Below are positions 1 through 6,367 of a stretch of 10,639 nucleotides of DNA, piece after piece (positions within the stretch are counted from its first letter, which is position 1; every line of letters starts with the position of its first letter). The DNA is from UBA6019 sp035535055 (lineage in GTDB: Bacteria > Chloroflexota > Dormibacteria > Dormibacterales > Dormibacteraceae), in contig DATLQT010000094.1 of assembly GCA_035535055.1 (NCBI GenBank), forward strand, positions 1 to 10,639, written 5' to 3'. The notes beneath the pieces are model-generated. The model was given only the letters and a program-made list of their open reading frames with translations, had not been told where the DNA came from and did no database searches. The translations under genes were made by a program, and so were the position numbers.

Positions 1-1
1 C

Positions 2-226
2 GTCAACGGCGTTCACGGGTTCCTGGTCGAAACCGAGGACGAGATGCTGGCGGCGGTCGAGCGGGTCGGAACGCTGGATCGCCGGACCTGCCGGGAATCG
101 GCGCTGGAGCGGTTCTCGACAGAACGGATGGTGGATGACTACGAGCGCGTCTACCGGGTCCTGATCGGGATCAGCCGGGTGGCGGCGGCCGCCACGGTGC
201 CCGCCTGGGCAGGTGAGCGCACCTGA
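2..226 (+). CDS. GT4-type glycosyltransferase, C-terminal end (partial)
   Basis: Only the last 74 residues are in the window; the gene begins upstream. They start VNGVHGFLVETEDEMLAAV and continue to a helical tail with RFSTERMVDDYERVYRVL. This matches the C-terminus of GT-B fold family 4 glycosyltransferases: the N-G-x-x-G-F-L-V strand after the nucleotide-sugar site, a D-E-M helix that counts the 'current' sugar donor region, and a terminal F-S-x-E-R-M-V-x-x-Y-E-x-V-Y helix that crosses back to the N-terminal domain. The last 20 residues or so are alanine-rich and look like a free tail. The donor and acceptor cannot be inferred from this piece. The stop TGA (224-226) overlaps the proposed start of the GH65 gene, so the two are probably co-transcribed and translationally coupled. 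Confidence 0.8.
   Translation, partial: VNGVHGFLVETEDEMLAAVERVGTLDRRTCRESALERFSTERMVDDYERVYRVLIGISRVAAAATVPAWAGERT
211..216 (+). promoter_or_regulatory. Shine-Dalgarno AGGTGA that supports a CTG start for the GH65 gene
   Basis: AGGTGA is a perfect six-base match to the part of the anti-Shine-Dalgarno complement that reads GGAGGTGATC. It ends six bases before CTG at 223. It lies inside the end of the glycosyltransferase coding region. No ATG, GTG or TTG exists in the GH65 frame between the in-frame TGA at 214-216 and GTG at 289. Confidence 0.5.
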
Positions 227-2334
227 TCGAGACGCTGCCCGGGGATGATCGATCCGAGCCGGACCTGGACCTCCTCTGGACCCTGGAGGTGGCCGGGTTC
301 GAGCACGAGTCGGAGGGCGCGCGAGAGTCTCTTCTCAACCTGGCCGACGGCAGCTTCGGGACGGCGGGCGCGCCGCTCGACGACCGGGCCGGCGCCAATC
401 CCCGTCTGCTGGCGGCCGGCGTGTACAGGGGCGGTGGCCCCGAGTCCGAGCTCCTGCCCTGCCCGCTCTGGGACCGCTCCGGCCGGGCGCTTCCCGAGGG
501 TGCCAGGCTGCGCCGGGTCCTGGACCTCCGCACCGGGGTGCTGCTGGAGGAGCTGACCGACCGCGGCGAGTCGCGCCGGACGCTTCGCTTCTCGTCACTG
601 GCGCGGCCTGGCACGATGGCCCTCCGGGCGGAAGGCTCACCCGGGCTGCTTCCCCACGCTCCTCCGCTGTCCGCTCCGGCAGGCCAGGAGGGCATGGAGC
701 AGGGGGCGGTCGACGGCCGGCAGTGGATGCGGGCGTCGGCGACCACCGGCGGCGTGGCGGCCGCCGCCAGCGAGGTCCGCGGCGCCGCCGGCGGGCTCGG
801 ACGCCTGGACAGGCTGGCCGCCTACCGGTCCGATTCCTGGCGGGTGCCGGTGGCGGAAGCGGCCCTCGAGTCCTTGCGGACCGCTGAAGCCGAAGGGTTC
901 GACCGCCTGCTCGCCGAGCACCGGGCGGCCTGGGCGCGCCGCTGGGACGAGGTCAACATCCGGATCGAGGGTGACGCGGAGATGGAGTTGGCGGCCCGCT
1001 TCTCCCTCTTCCACCTGATCGGCGCGGCCGCCGGCGCCGGCGAGGCCGCGGTGGGCGCGAGGGGCACCACCGGCACCGCCTACCGAGGCCACGTCTTCTG
1101 GGACACCGACGTGTTCGTCCTCCCCTTCCTGGCGGCGACCACCCCCGACGCCGCGCGCGCCGTCCTGGAATACCGGGTGCGAAGGCTCCCGGCCGCCCAG
1201 GAGGCCGCCCGGGCGCTGGACCGGCAGGGCGCCCGGTTCCCCTGGGAGTCGGCGCTCACCGGCCAGGACGTGACGCCCCGCCTCGTCCACGACCCAAGCG
1301 GACGGGCCATCGAGATCCGGACCGGCCTTATCGAGGAGCACATCGTCGCCGACGTGGCCTGGGCCGCCCATGCCTACCTCAACTGGAGCGGAGACCGCGC
1401 CTTCGCCTCCGGTCCCTACCGCTCGCTGCTGCGCGAGACGGCCAGGTACTGGGCCTCGCGGATCCGGGTGGGGCCGGACGGCCGCGGCCACATCTTCGGC
1501 GTCATCGGGCCGGACGAGTACCACGAAGCTGTCGACGACAACGCCTTCACCAACCTAATGGCGCGCTGGAACCTCAGGCAGGCCGCGCGGGCGGCGGAGG
1601 CCGGGGCGGAGGAGCGGGAGCGCTGGCGCCGGCTTGCCGGGCGGATGGTCGACAACTACGACCGGCGGACGCGCCTCTACGAGCAGTTCGCGGGGTTCTG
1701 GAAGCTGGAGCCGCTGGTCATCCGGGACGTGGCGCTGCGCCGGCCTATCGCGGCCGACCTCCTTTTGGGCGCGGAGCGGGTCCGGCAGTCGCAGGTCGTC
1801 AAGCAGGCGGACGTGCTGATGCTGCACCACCTCATCCCGGAGTCGGTCGCGAAGGGGTCGCTGGTCCCCAACCTCGACTTCTACGAGCCGCGCACGGCAC
1901 ACGGAAGCTCGCTCTCCCCGGGCGTGCACGCCACGCTCCTGGCCCGCGCCGGGCGTCTTGCGGAGGCGCTGGAGACGCTCCGGATGACCGCCCGCCTGGA
2001 CCTCGATGACCTCACCGGAACGACCGCCGGCGGCCTGCACCTGGCGACCATGGGAGGGCTCTGGCAGGCGCTCGTCCTGGGCTTCGGGGGCGTTCGAGCG
2101 GGAGTCGAGTGCCTGGCGCTCGACCCTCACCTGCCTCCCTCCTGGCGGGCGCTGGAGATCCCCCTCCGCTACCACGGATGCCAGCTTCGCCTGCGCTTCG
2201 AGCCGGACAGCGTCCAGCTGGAGGCCGAGCGGCCGCTCAAGATCAGGCTCGCCGGCGGTGCGCCGCGGCGAGCGCCAGCCGGCGCCTCCTGCTACCGCCG
2301 GGGGGTGGAGGGCTGGAAAGAGGTCCCGTCGTGA
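223..2334 (+). CDS. Glycoside hydrolase family 65 enzyme (disaccharide phosphorylase or hydrolase)
   Basis: With a CTG start this is 703 residues, slightly shorter than the usual 750-800 of GH65. The family's N-terminal beta-sandwich opens at LLWTLEVAGFEHESEGARES and is compact; the (alpha/alpha)6 barrel follows. Visible family motifs (numbered from CTG) are FWDTD at 292-296, GPDEYHEAVDDN with the probable catalytic acid E432, VKQAD around K527 and YEPRTAHGSSLSP with H560-S563. In structurally known phosphorylases the last loop helps bind phosphate, so a phosphorylase (maltose, trehalose, kojibiose or related) is more likely than a hydrolase, but the sequence does not fix the substrate. GTG at 289 would remove the conserved WTLE strand, so I prefer CTG 223, which overlaps the upstream stop as CTGA and has AGGTGA six bases before it. 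No beta-phosphoglucomutase gene is visible downstream. Confidence 0.85.
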   Translation: MIETLPGDDRSEPDLDLLWTLEVAGFEHESEGARESLLNLADGSFGTAGAPLDDRAGANPRLLAAGVYRGGGPESELLPCPLWDRSGRALPEGARLRRVLDLRTGVLLEELTDRGESRRTLRFSSLARPGTMALRAEGSPGLLPHAPPLSAPAGQEGMEQGAVDGRQWMRASATTGGVAAAASEVRGAAGGLGRLDRLAAYRSDSWRVPVAEAALESLRTAEAEGFDRLLAEHRAAWARRWDEVNIRIEGDAEMELAARFSLFHLIGAAAGAGEAAVGARGTTGTAYRGHVFWDTDVFVLPFLAATTPDAARAVLEYRVRRLPAAQEAARALDRQGARFPWESALTGQDVTPRLVHDPSGRAIEIRTGLIEEHIVADVAWAAHAYLNWSGDRAFASGPYRSLLRETARYWASRIRVGPDGRGHIFGVIGPDEYHEAVDDNAFTNLMARWNLRQAARAAEAGAEERERWRRLAGRMVDNYDRRTRLYEQFAGFWKLEPLVIRDVALRRPIAADLLLGAERVRQSQVVKQADVLMLHHLIPESVAKGSLVPNLDFYEPRTAHGSSLSPGVHATLLARAGRLAEALETLRMTARLDLDDLTGTTAGGLHLATMGGLWQALVLGFGGVRAGVECLALDPHLPPSWRALEIPLRYHGCQLRLRFEPDSVQLEAERPLKIRLAGGAPRRAPAGASCYRRGVEGWKEVPS

Positions 2335-3155
2335 ACAGGGTGATCGCCGCCGTCGACAACAGCGCCGCCGCCAGGCCGGTCCTGAGTGCGGCCGCCGCGG
2401 TCGGGAGGCTGTTCGCCGCCGGCCTCGAGGCCGTCCACGTCCGGGAGAGGGGGCGGCCGGGGACCACGACGGCCGAAGCGGCCGCGGCCGCCGCCGGGGT
2501 CGAGCTCGAGGTGCTCGAGGGCGAGACGGTCGCCCGCCTCATCGAGGTCGGTGGGCGGCCGGACGTGGTCGCGGTCGTCCTCGGCGTCCGCGGAACGCCG
2601 GGAGGCAAGCGTCCGGCGGGGCACGTTGCCATCGAGGTCGCCACCTCGGTGCCCAAGCCCGTCGTGGCGGTGCCTCCGCAGTGCGCCTGCCCGGTGCGGC
2701 TCCAGCGCATCCTGGTCCCGCTGGAGCGGGACATGGCCACCGCCGCCGGGCTCCGCGAGGTCATCGAGGCGGCGGGGGCGGCCGGCGCCGAGATCGTCCT
2801 CCTCCACGTGTTCGAAGAGCGCAACCTGCCGCTCTTCACCGAGCAGCCGCAGCACGAGGTGGACGCCTGGGTCGGCGAGTTCGTGCGCCGCTACTGCCAC
2901 TACCTGGGCAGGGTGCGGGTCGAGCTCCGGGCGGGCGTGCCCGCCGAGCAGCTGCTGAGCGTGGCGGAAGAGATCGAAGCCGACGCGGTGGTGCTGGGCT
3001 GGGGCCAGCGCCTGGCGACCGGCCGCGCGGCGGTGGTCCGAAACGCGCTGGCGGGCAGCCGCCTGCCGGTGATCCTGGTGCCGGTACCCCGCGCCGCCTC
3101 AGTAGTCCTTGCTTCGGCCGACGCCGAAGTGCGAGGAACCAGCGGCCGAACATGA
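2331..3155 (+). CDS. Tandem-domain universal stress protein (UspA family)
   Basis: This is 274 residues with two UspA-like halves. The first opens MNRVIAAVDNSAAARPVL and closes with KPVVAVPP near residue 115. The second opens LQRILVPLERD and closes with LPVILVPV near 255; a short unstructured tail follows. UspA proteins are cytoplasmic and many bind ATP through G-x2-G-x9-G-S/T. Here both copies are degenerate: the first has GVRG followed eight residues later by GH, and the second has only a final GS. ATP binding is therefore uncertain. The GTG start overlaps the GH65 stop as GTGA, and AAAGAGG lies about eight bases upstream, so translation is coupled to GH65. Its presence in a sugar operon suggests a stress or energy-status role, which is inference. 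The longer ORF beginning at 2109 is only an upstream extension inside GH65. Confidence 0.8.
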   Translation: MNRVIAAVDNSAAARPVLSAAAAVGRLFAAGLEAVHVRERGRPGTTTAEAAAAAAGVELEVLEGETVARLIEVGGRPDVVAVVLGVRGTPGGKRPAGHVAIEVATSVPKPVVAVPPQCACPVRLQRILVPLERDMATAAGLREVIEAAGAAGAEIVLLHVFEERNLPLFTEQPQHEVDAWVGEFVRRYCHYLGRVRVELRAGVPAEQLLSVAEEIEADAVVLGWGQRLATGRAAVVRNALAGSRLPVILVPVPRAASVVLASADAEVRGTSGRT

Positions 3156-3200
3156 TTGAGCATCCCCAACCGGGGCGCGGGCGCGCGAGTTCATGGTCTA

Positions 3201-3212
3201 GCCCAGCTGGGC
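3201..3212. repeat. 12-bp perfect palindrome
   Basis: GCCCAGCTGGGC is a perfect palindrome 45 bases after the universal stress protein stop. It has no loop and no following T run, so it is a poor intrinsic terminator and more like a dimeric binding site or an extrudable palindrome. Function unknown. Confidence 0.4.
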
Positions 3213-3243
3213 GGCGAAGGCGTACCTGATGTTTGCCGAGGCG

Positions 3244-3259
3244 GCCGGTTGGAACCGGC
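3244..3259. repeat. 16-bp dyad symmetry, 7-bp arms
   Basis: GCCGGTT and AACCGGC flank a central GG, giving GCCGGTTGGAACCGGC. The arms match perfectly. It lies 31 bases after the preceding palindrome. Possible operator or recombinase site; no direct functional evidence. Confidence 0.4.
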
Positions 3260-3393
3260 GATCGAGTCGGGGAGCTTGACCGTCGTTGTGCATTTTCATG
3301 GTATGCCCTCATATCCGCGCTGACAGCCGTAGGAGGCAGAACTCGATCCAGTTCATGCCGCGCGTTCGCAAATGTGGTGAAGCCCACCGAGCA

Positions 3394-3436
3394 CCGGCCG
3401 CACCTTGATCCTGCCGTCCGCGGACGGCGCGGCCGG
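3394..3436. repeat. Nested inverted repeat: long coaxial hairpin around a 16-bp palindrome
   Basis: GCCGTCCGCGGACGGC (3413-3428) is a perfect 16-bp palindrome. It is enclosed by CCGGCCGC (3394-3401) and GCGGCCGG (3429-3436), which are perfect reverse complements. The 3' outer arm abuts the inner palindrome, while 11 bases (3402-3412) separate them on the 5' side. As RNA or single-stranded DNA this would stack into about 14 pairs with one 11-nt bulge and a CGCG loop. This is more structure than a simple terminator needs, and no T run follows. It may be a structured RNA, a mobile-element end or an attenuating hairpin. Confidence 0.4.
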
Positions 3437-3580
3437 CACGGATCGCGCAAGCCGCTCAGCCGGATGAAGTCGGCTCGACTGCGTTAGGGAAGCCAGGGTC
3501 AGAGGACGCACAGCCTCCAGCCAAACTCACCACGCGGCTCGACTTCTGTCTACCTAGGCCCACCAAATTCCGGCTAGCTG

Positions 3581-3977
3581 ATGACCGAGCAACTCCCGAG
3601 CGAGCTAGACGGCGGCGCCAGCCGAAGTGGCCCTTACACGGCCGAGCACCCCAGGGTCGCCCTCGAACTTGAGGCCTTGGCGACGGGCTTCGGCGAGCTC
3701 TACTAGCTCTTTGGCGTCTGCGCGTCGGGTGGTGTGCTCTATTACCACAAGTTCGACATCGCCCAGTACAGGAACACCGTCGCGGCCGCTGAGCCGGGCG
3801 GGCGATACAACACCGACGTCTGCACCAGACTGCGACCGCTGCCAAGGGGGCACCTTCGAGCGGTGCAACGGGACCATGCGGAGCAAGGTGCTCAAGCGGT
3901 GGCGCTGCGAGCCAATCGTGGAGACCAGGCTCAGGGTCGAAGCCCGGAAGCCGGCATATAACCAGGACCGCCCCTAG
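3581..3977 (+). pseudogene. Decayed ORF of unknown family (one in-frame TAG, one frameshift)
   Basis: A plus-strand frame opens at ATG 3581 with MTEQLPSELDGGASRSGPY and runs 41 codons to a TAG at 3704-3706. It continues in the same frame (LFGVCASGGVLYYHKFDIAQ) to about 3845. From the G run at 3846-3850 the G/C-rich third-position signal moves by one base: the next frame reads GTFERCNGTMRSKVLKRW and ends at TAG 3975-3977. Counting third positions by eye gives G/C in roughly four of five codons before the G run and about nine of ten after it. Removing one G restores a single frame of about 131 codons. I recognise no domain. There is no Shine-Dalgarno before the ATG, and an in-frame TAG at 3575 closes the frame upstream. 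The overlapping minus-strand ORF at 3605-3895 has weaker bias and is probably its shadow, though I cannot exclude it. Confidence 0.35.
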
Positions 3978-4061
3978 TAGTGTGGGCTCGGTATGCTCAA
4001 CCCGTCGGCGTTGGCGCCACTTGGTCAGAGGTCAGGAAGTGAGAGAGACCACCCTCCATTT

Positions 4062-4077
4062 GGCCAGTCGGCTGGCC
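4062..4077. repeat. Small hairpin, 6-bp stem with TCGG loop, in the leader region before the PAP2 gene
   Basis: GGCCAG and CTGGCC are perfect reverse complements around TCGG. It lies about 145 bases before the PAP2 start, in a gene-free stretch (3978-4221) with nothing else recognisable. No T run follows. It could be part of the 5' leader or chance in G/C-rich DNA. Confidence 0.2.
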
Positions 4078-4221
4078 GGCTCAATTGGAGTGCCTTCTCT
4101 CGCAAGAACCGGATCAAACCCAAGGCGTCCGGTGGTGCCCAGTTGTAAAGGGCGAGGCTTCTCAGAGGCGGAGCGTCATCCCGCCGCCGCCAGACCACTC
4201 ACGAATGGAGACTCCAACTGA

Positions 4222-4845
4222 ATGGACTATGAGCTTGAGCAACTCGTCAACGGCGCGGCCGGCCACAACCCACTGCTGGACGCTGTCATGCTGCTCTTTG
4301 CGGCCTGGTCGGAGCCAGCCTTCATCTTGCTGGTGGCGGTTTGGTTTCTGCTCGGGGTGGTGCTCTTGCGCCGCGCCGAGCGACACCAGGCGATCCTTGC
4401 CCTGCTGGCGGCGGGATTAGCGCTCCTCGCCAACCAGGTGCTGGGGCATATCTGGGACCGGCCTCGGCCGTTCGCGGCCCATCCCGCCCAGGTCCACGTC
4501 CTGCTGGCGCACGCGGCGGACAGCTCATTTCCAAGCGACCACATGGCGGCCGCGGTTGCCATCGCCACCATTCTGCTGGCGACGCACCGCCGCCTCGGTA
4601 TCGGGTTGCTCGTGGTCTCGGCCGTGGTCGGGTTCGCCCGGGTATACGTCGGCGATCATTACCCTGGTGACGTTCTGGTCGGGGCCGCGATCGGCGTGAC
4701 GGCGGGTATCGTGCTCGGCCGCCTCGCCAGGCCGGCAATGGCCGTTACGGACCTGGTCGACTCCGTTCTCGGTTCGATGAGGTTGCTCCCTCGAGCAAAA
4801 GCCTCGAACGAAAGTGATCCGGCGCTGTTCGTGAAGACCAGGTGA
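4222..4845 (+). CDS. PAP2-superfamily membrane phosphatase, BcrC-like undecaprenyl-diphosphatase candidate
   Basis: This is 207 residues with about five or six hydrophobic helices and a 35-residue polar C-terminal tail. The three PAP2 signature blocks are in order: RPRPF at 80-84, SFPSDH at 102-107 and ARVYVGDHYPGD at 139-150. The nucleophile and general-acid histidines expected by the family are H146 and H107, with R140 present. The SFPSDH form and the ARVYVGxHYPxD block are those of BcrC-like enzymes, which dephosphorylate undecaprenyl diphosphate at the outer membrane face to recycle the peptidoglycan carrier lipid. The first block is odd: the canonical lysine of K-x6-R-P is G75. Start ATG 4222 has a modest GGAG about 11 bases upstream. 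The stop overlaps the next gene as GTGA. Other lipid phosphatase activity is possible. Confidence 0.8.
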   Translation: MDYELEQLVNGAAGHNPLLDAVMLLFAAWSEPAFILLVAVWFLLGVVLLRRAERHQAILALLAAGLALLANQVLGHIWDRPRPFAAHPAQVHVLLAHAADSSFPSDHMAAAVAIATILLATHRRLGIGLLVVSAVVGFARVYVGDHYPGDVLVGAAIGVTAGIVLGRLARPAMAVTDLVDSVLGSMRLLPRAKASNESDPALFVKTR

Positions 4846-5222
4846 CCGCGCCGTCGCCAGCCCGCGACAGTCGCGCACGCGACCACATGGCCAACTCGCG
4901 AACTCTTCTGGCCTGGATCCGGACCTCCGTCGCGTTGGTCGGCCTCGGCTTCGTGGTTGCCCGTTTCGGGCTGTTTCTCCAGGCCCTCGGCACTCGGGCT
5001 GTAGGGGGCCGCGCTGCACCCTCGTTGTCTGCAGTGATTGGCGTTGGCCTGGTTCTTGTAGGCGCCCTGGTGGGGGCCCTGAGCCTGGTCCGGTTTCGTC
5101 AGGTCCAGAGGTCTATTGAGGCGGGCCAATTCGAGGTTGACGTACGCGTCGAGCTGATCACGGCCACTGCCGTGATCCTGGCCGCGGTGGCCCTTGCCAC
5201 CTATCTAGTACTGACCAGATAG
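4842..5222 (+). CDS. DUF202 (YidH-family) small membrane protein
   Basis: This is 126 residues with three predicted membrane helices at about 27-48, 63-86 and 104-124. The DUF202 signature is clear: MANSRTLLAWIRTSVALVGL followed by GFVVARFGLF. A short charged loop (RFRQVQRSIEAGQFEVD) separates helices 2 and 3. The family has no established biochemical role. The GTG start overlaps the PAP2 stop as GTGA, so the two proteins are probably made together at the membrane; whether they interact is inference. An internal ATG at residue 16, just before the conserved block, is an alternative start, but the GTGA coupling favours 4842. Confidence 0.8.
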   Translation: MTAPSPARDSRARDHMANSRTLLAWIRTSVALVGLGFVVARFGLFLQALGTRAVGGRAAPSLSAVIGVGLVLVGALVGALSLVRFRQVQRSIEAGQFEVDVRVELITATAVILAAVALATYLVLTR

Positions 5223-5249
5223 GCCGAAGTCCGTTCCGTCAGATTCGGC
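5223..5249. terminator. Inverted repeat between convergent DUF202 and aquaporin genes
   Basis: GCCGAA (5223-5228) and TTCGGC (5244-5249) are perfect reverse complements around a 15-base loop, starting directly after the DUF202 stop. The 54-base gap is the only room for termination of both convergent genes. The stem is short, the loop long and there is no T run, so this is a weak candidate. Confidence 0.25.
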
Positions 5250-5276
5250 AGCGCACCCCAATGAACCATTCGGATA

Positions 5277-6203
5277 TCAGCGCCCGCCGTTGGATGATTC
5301 GCCATCGCCCTGGGCCGCTCGTGCCGCATCAGAATCCCCCCCGGGCCCCCGAAGCACACGCGCGAAGGCGACGGCGATGAGTGCACCGATCAGCGGTCCG
5401 ACCAGGTAGACCCAAAGATGCGCCAGGTCACCACGCACCACTGCCGGTGCCAGTGAGCGGACGGGGTTCATCGATGCGCCGGTGATCGGTCCTGCCCACA
5501 ACCCGGCCAACGCGATGTAGCCACCAACCGCGATCGCCGACAGTGGGCCGACGTTCTGCGCGCTCGACGCGGTGCCCAGAATGGTGCTGACCAGACCCAT
5601 CGACAGGACCGCCTCGACGAGCATCGCTTGGGTGTCGGTGACCATGGCTGCCGGCATGGTCGCCCCAAACATGCCGGGTCGACCAAAGAGGGCCCACAGG
5701 AAGATGCACGCCAGAAGCCCGCCGACCAGTTGTGCCGCCATATAGCCAGGTACGCGACGCCAGGGAAATTCACTGCGGAGAGCGAATGAAATGCTCACTA
5801 TTGGATTCAGATGCGCGCCGCCGATGCGGCCCATGAAAAGGATCACGGCCATGACCATGAGGGCCGGGGCAACTGCTGCAGACGCCCGGGAGGGCGCCAA
5901 GCCGGTAACGGAACCGACCACGTCTCCGCCGACGGCGACCAGCAGCAGCAGGAACGTTCCCAGCACCTCGGAGAAGAGGCGACGCCATTCCTGCGAGAGG
6001 TCATTGAAGTCGCGCGCCCAGGGAGGCCCGTGCTCCGTCGGCCGCGATGCACCGCCTACTGGCGCGGCGAACATCGGACCGGCTGGGGCGAGGTCCGGCA
6101 TCGCGGTTAGTATGCCGCCGCCCACGTAGCCAGGAGCATCGTTAGCTGGGATTGGGACCGCCGGCTTCGCTGCGGTAGCCGCGAGCCTGCGCTCGGAGTC
6201 CAA
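5277..6203 (-). CDS. Aquaporin / MIP-family channel with atypical NPI and NPV boxes
   Basis: The 308-residue frame contains a full six-helix MIP core from about residue 66 (DFNDLSQEWRRLFSEVLGTF) to 285. The two half-helix boxes are GGAHLNPIVSISF (NPI at 133-135) and TGASMNPVRSLAPA (NPV at 246-248), with selectivity-filter arginine R249. Most aquaporins and glycerol facilitators have NPA in both, so both third positions differ here. Transport of water or small neutral solutes is inferred from family. The first 65 or so residues are Pro/Ala/Gly-rich, unlike the short N-termini usual in bacteria. TTG at 6203 is the longest start and lacks a well-spaced ribosome site, so translation may begin internally, for example at residue 35 or 44. 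The C-terminal tail is polar. The gene stands alone on the minus strand, convergent with the PAP2/DUF202 pair. Confidence 0.85.
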   Translation of the reverse strand: MDSERRLAATAAKPAVPIPANDAPGYVGGGILTAMPDLAPAGPMFAAPVGGASRPTEHGPPWARDFNDLSQEWRRLFSEVLGTFLLLLVAVGGDVVGSVTGLAPSRASAAVAPALMVMAVILFMGRIGGAHLNPIVSISFALRSEFPWRRVPGYMAAQLVGGLLACIFLWALFGRPGMFGATMPAAMVTDTQAMLVEAVLSMGLVSTILGTASSAQNVGPLSAIAVGGYIALAGLWAGPITGASMNPVRSLAPAVVRGDLAHLWVYLVGPLIGALIAVAFARVLRGPGGDSDAARAAQGDGESSNGGR

Positions 6204-6256
6204 GACGGTGGCAGTTCATTCGCTCCCGGTGCGGGCCATCGTCTCTAGTCAGAGTT

Positions 6257-6367
6257 GTTTTCGACAGCGTGGCCCCGCTGATCGCAGCCCTGATCCTCGG
6301 TGAGATTGACTCCGCCCTAGCGGCCGCCAGCCTAGGCAGTTCTTACTGGGAGCCGCGGGGTACCTAG
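6257..6367 (+). pseudogene. Possible C-terminal remnant of an EamA/DMT-type transporter
   Basis: A plus-strand frame reads VVFDSVAPLIAALILGEI, then an alanine-rich helix and SSYWEPRGT before a TAG at 6365-6367. The pattern P-L-x-A-A-L-x-L-G-E followed by a small-residue helix resembles the last two helices of EamA-family drug/metabolite transporters. It has no start or ribosome site and only about 37 residues look coding. The stop lies almost opposite the CoxS-type stop within the near-palindrome GGGTACCTAGGTGCCC (6358-6373). It could be chance, so confidence is low. Confidence 0.15.

Larger units (their letters stand above)
3156..3580 (+). other. Gene-free stretch with several palindromes
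   Basis: No ORF here has convincing codon bias or a recognisable domain. Base composition looks lower in G+C than the flanking genes. It contains three strong dyad symmetries, listed separately. One minus-strand frame gives a protein-like stretch around 3280-3380 (FTTFANARHELDRVLPP), but it has no start, no ribosome binding site and no family I recognise. It could be the non-coding end or remnant of a mobile element; nothing in the sequence proves this. Confidence 0.4.

Noticed and set aside
637..1524. 295-residue minus-strand ORF inside the GH65 gene
   Set aside because: Entirely antisense to a strongly supported coding region; low-complexity Gly/Pro/Arg composition typical of shadows in high-GC DNA.
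2006..3229. 407-residue plus-strand ORF overlapping GH65 and the stress protein
   Set aside because: Arg/Gly/Pro-rich out-of-frame reading of two well-supported genes.
2836..3450. Long minus-strand ORF through the end of the universal stress gene and the gap
   Set aside because: Most of it is the shadow of the stress protein gene; the part in the gap has no recognisable domain, start or bias. A mobile-element remnant was considered for 3280-3380 but cannot be supported.
3605..3895. 96-residue minus-strand ORF with a protein-like stretch (ELVVIEHTTRRADAKELVEL)
   Set aside because: Its third-position G/C bias is weaker than that of the opposite-strand interrupted frame, it starts with TTG without a ribosome site and I recognise no domain. 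It is most likely the antisense shadow, but it is the main alternative reading of this stretch.
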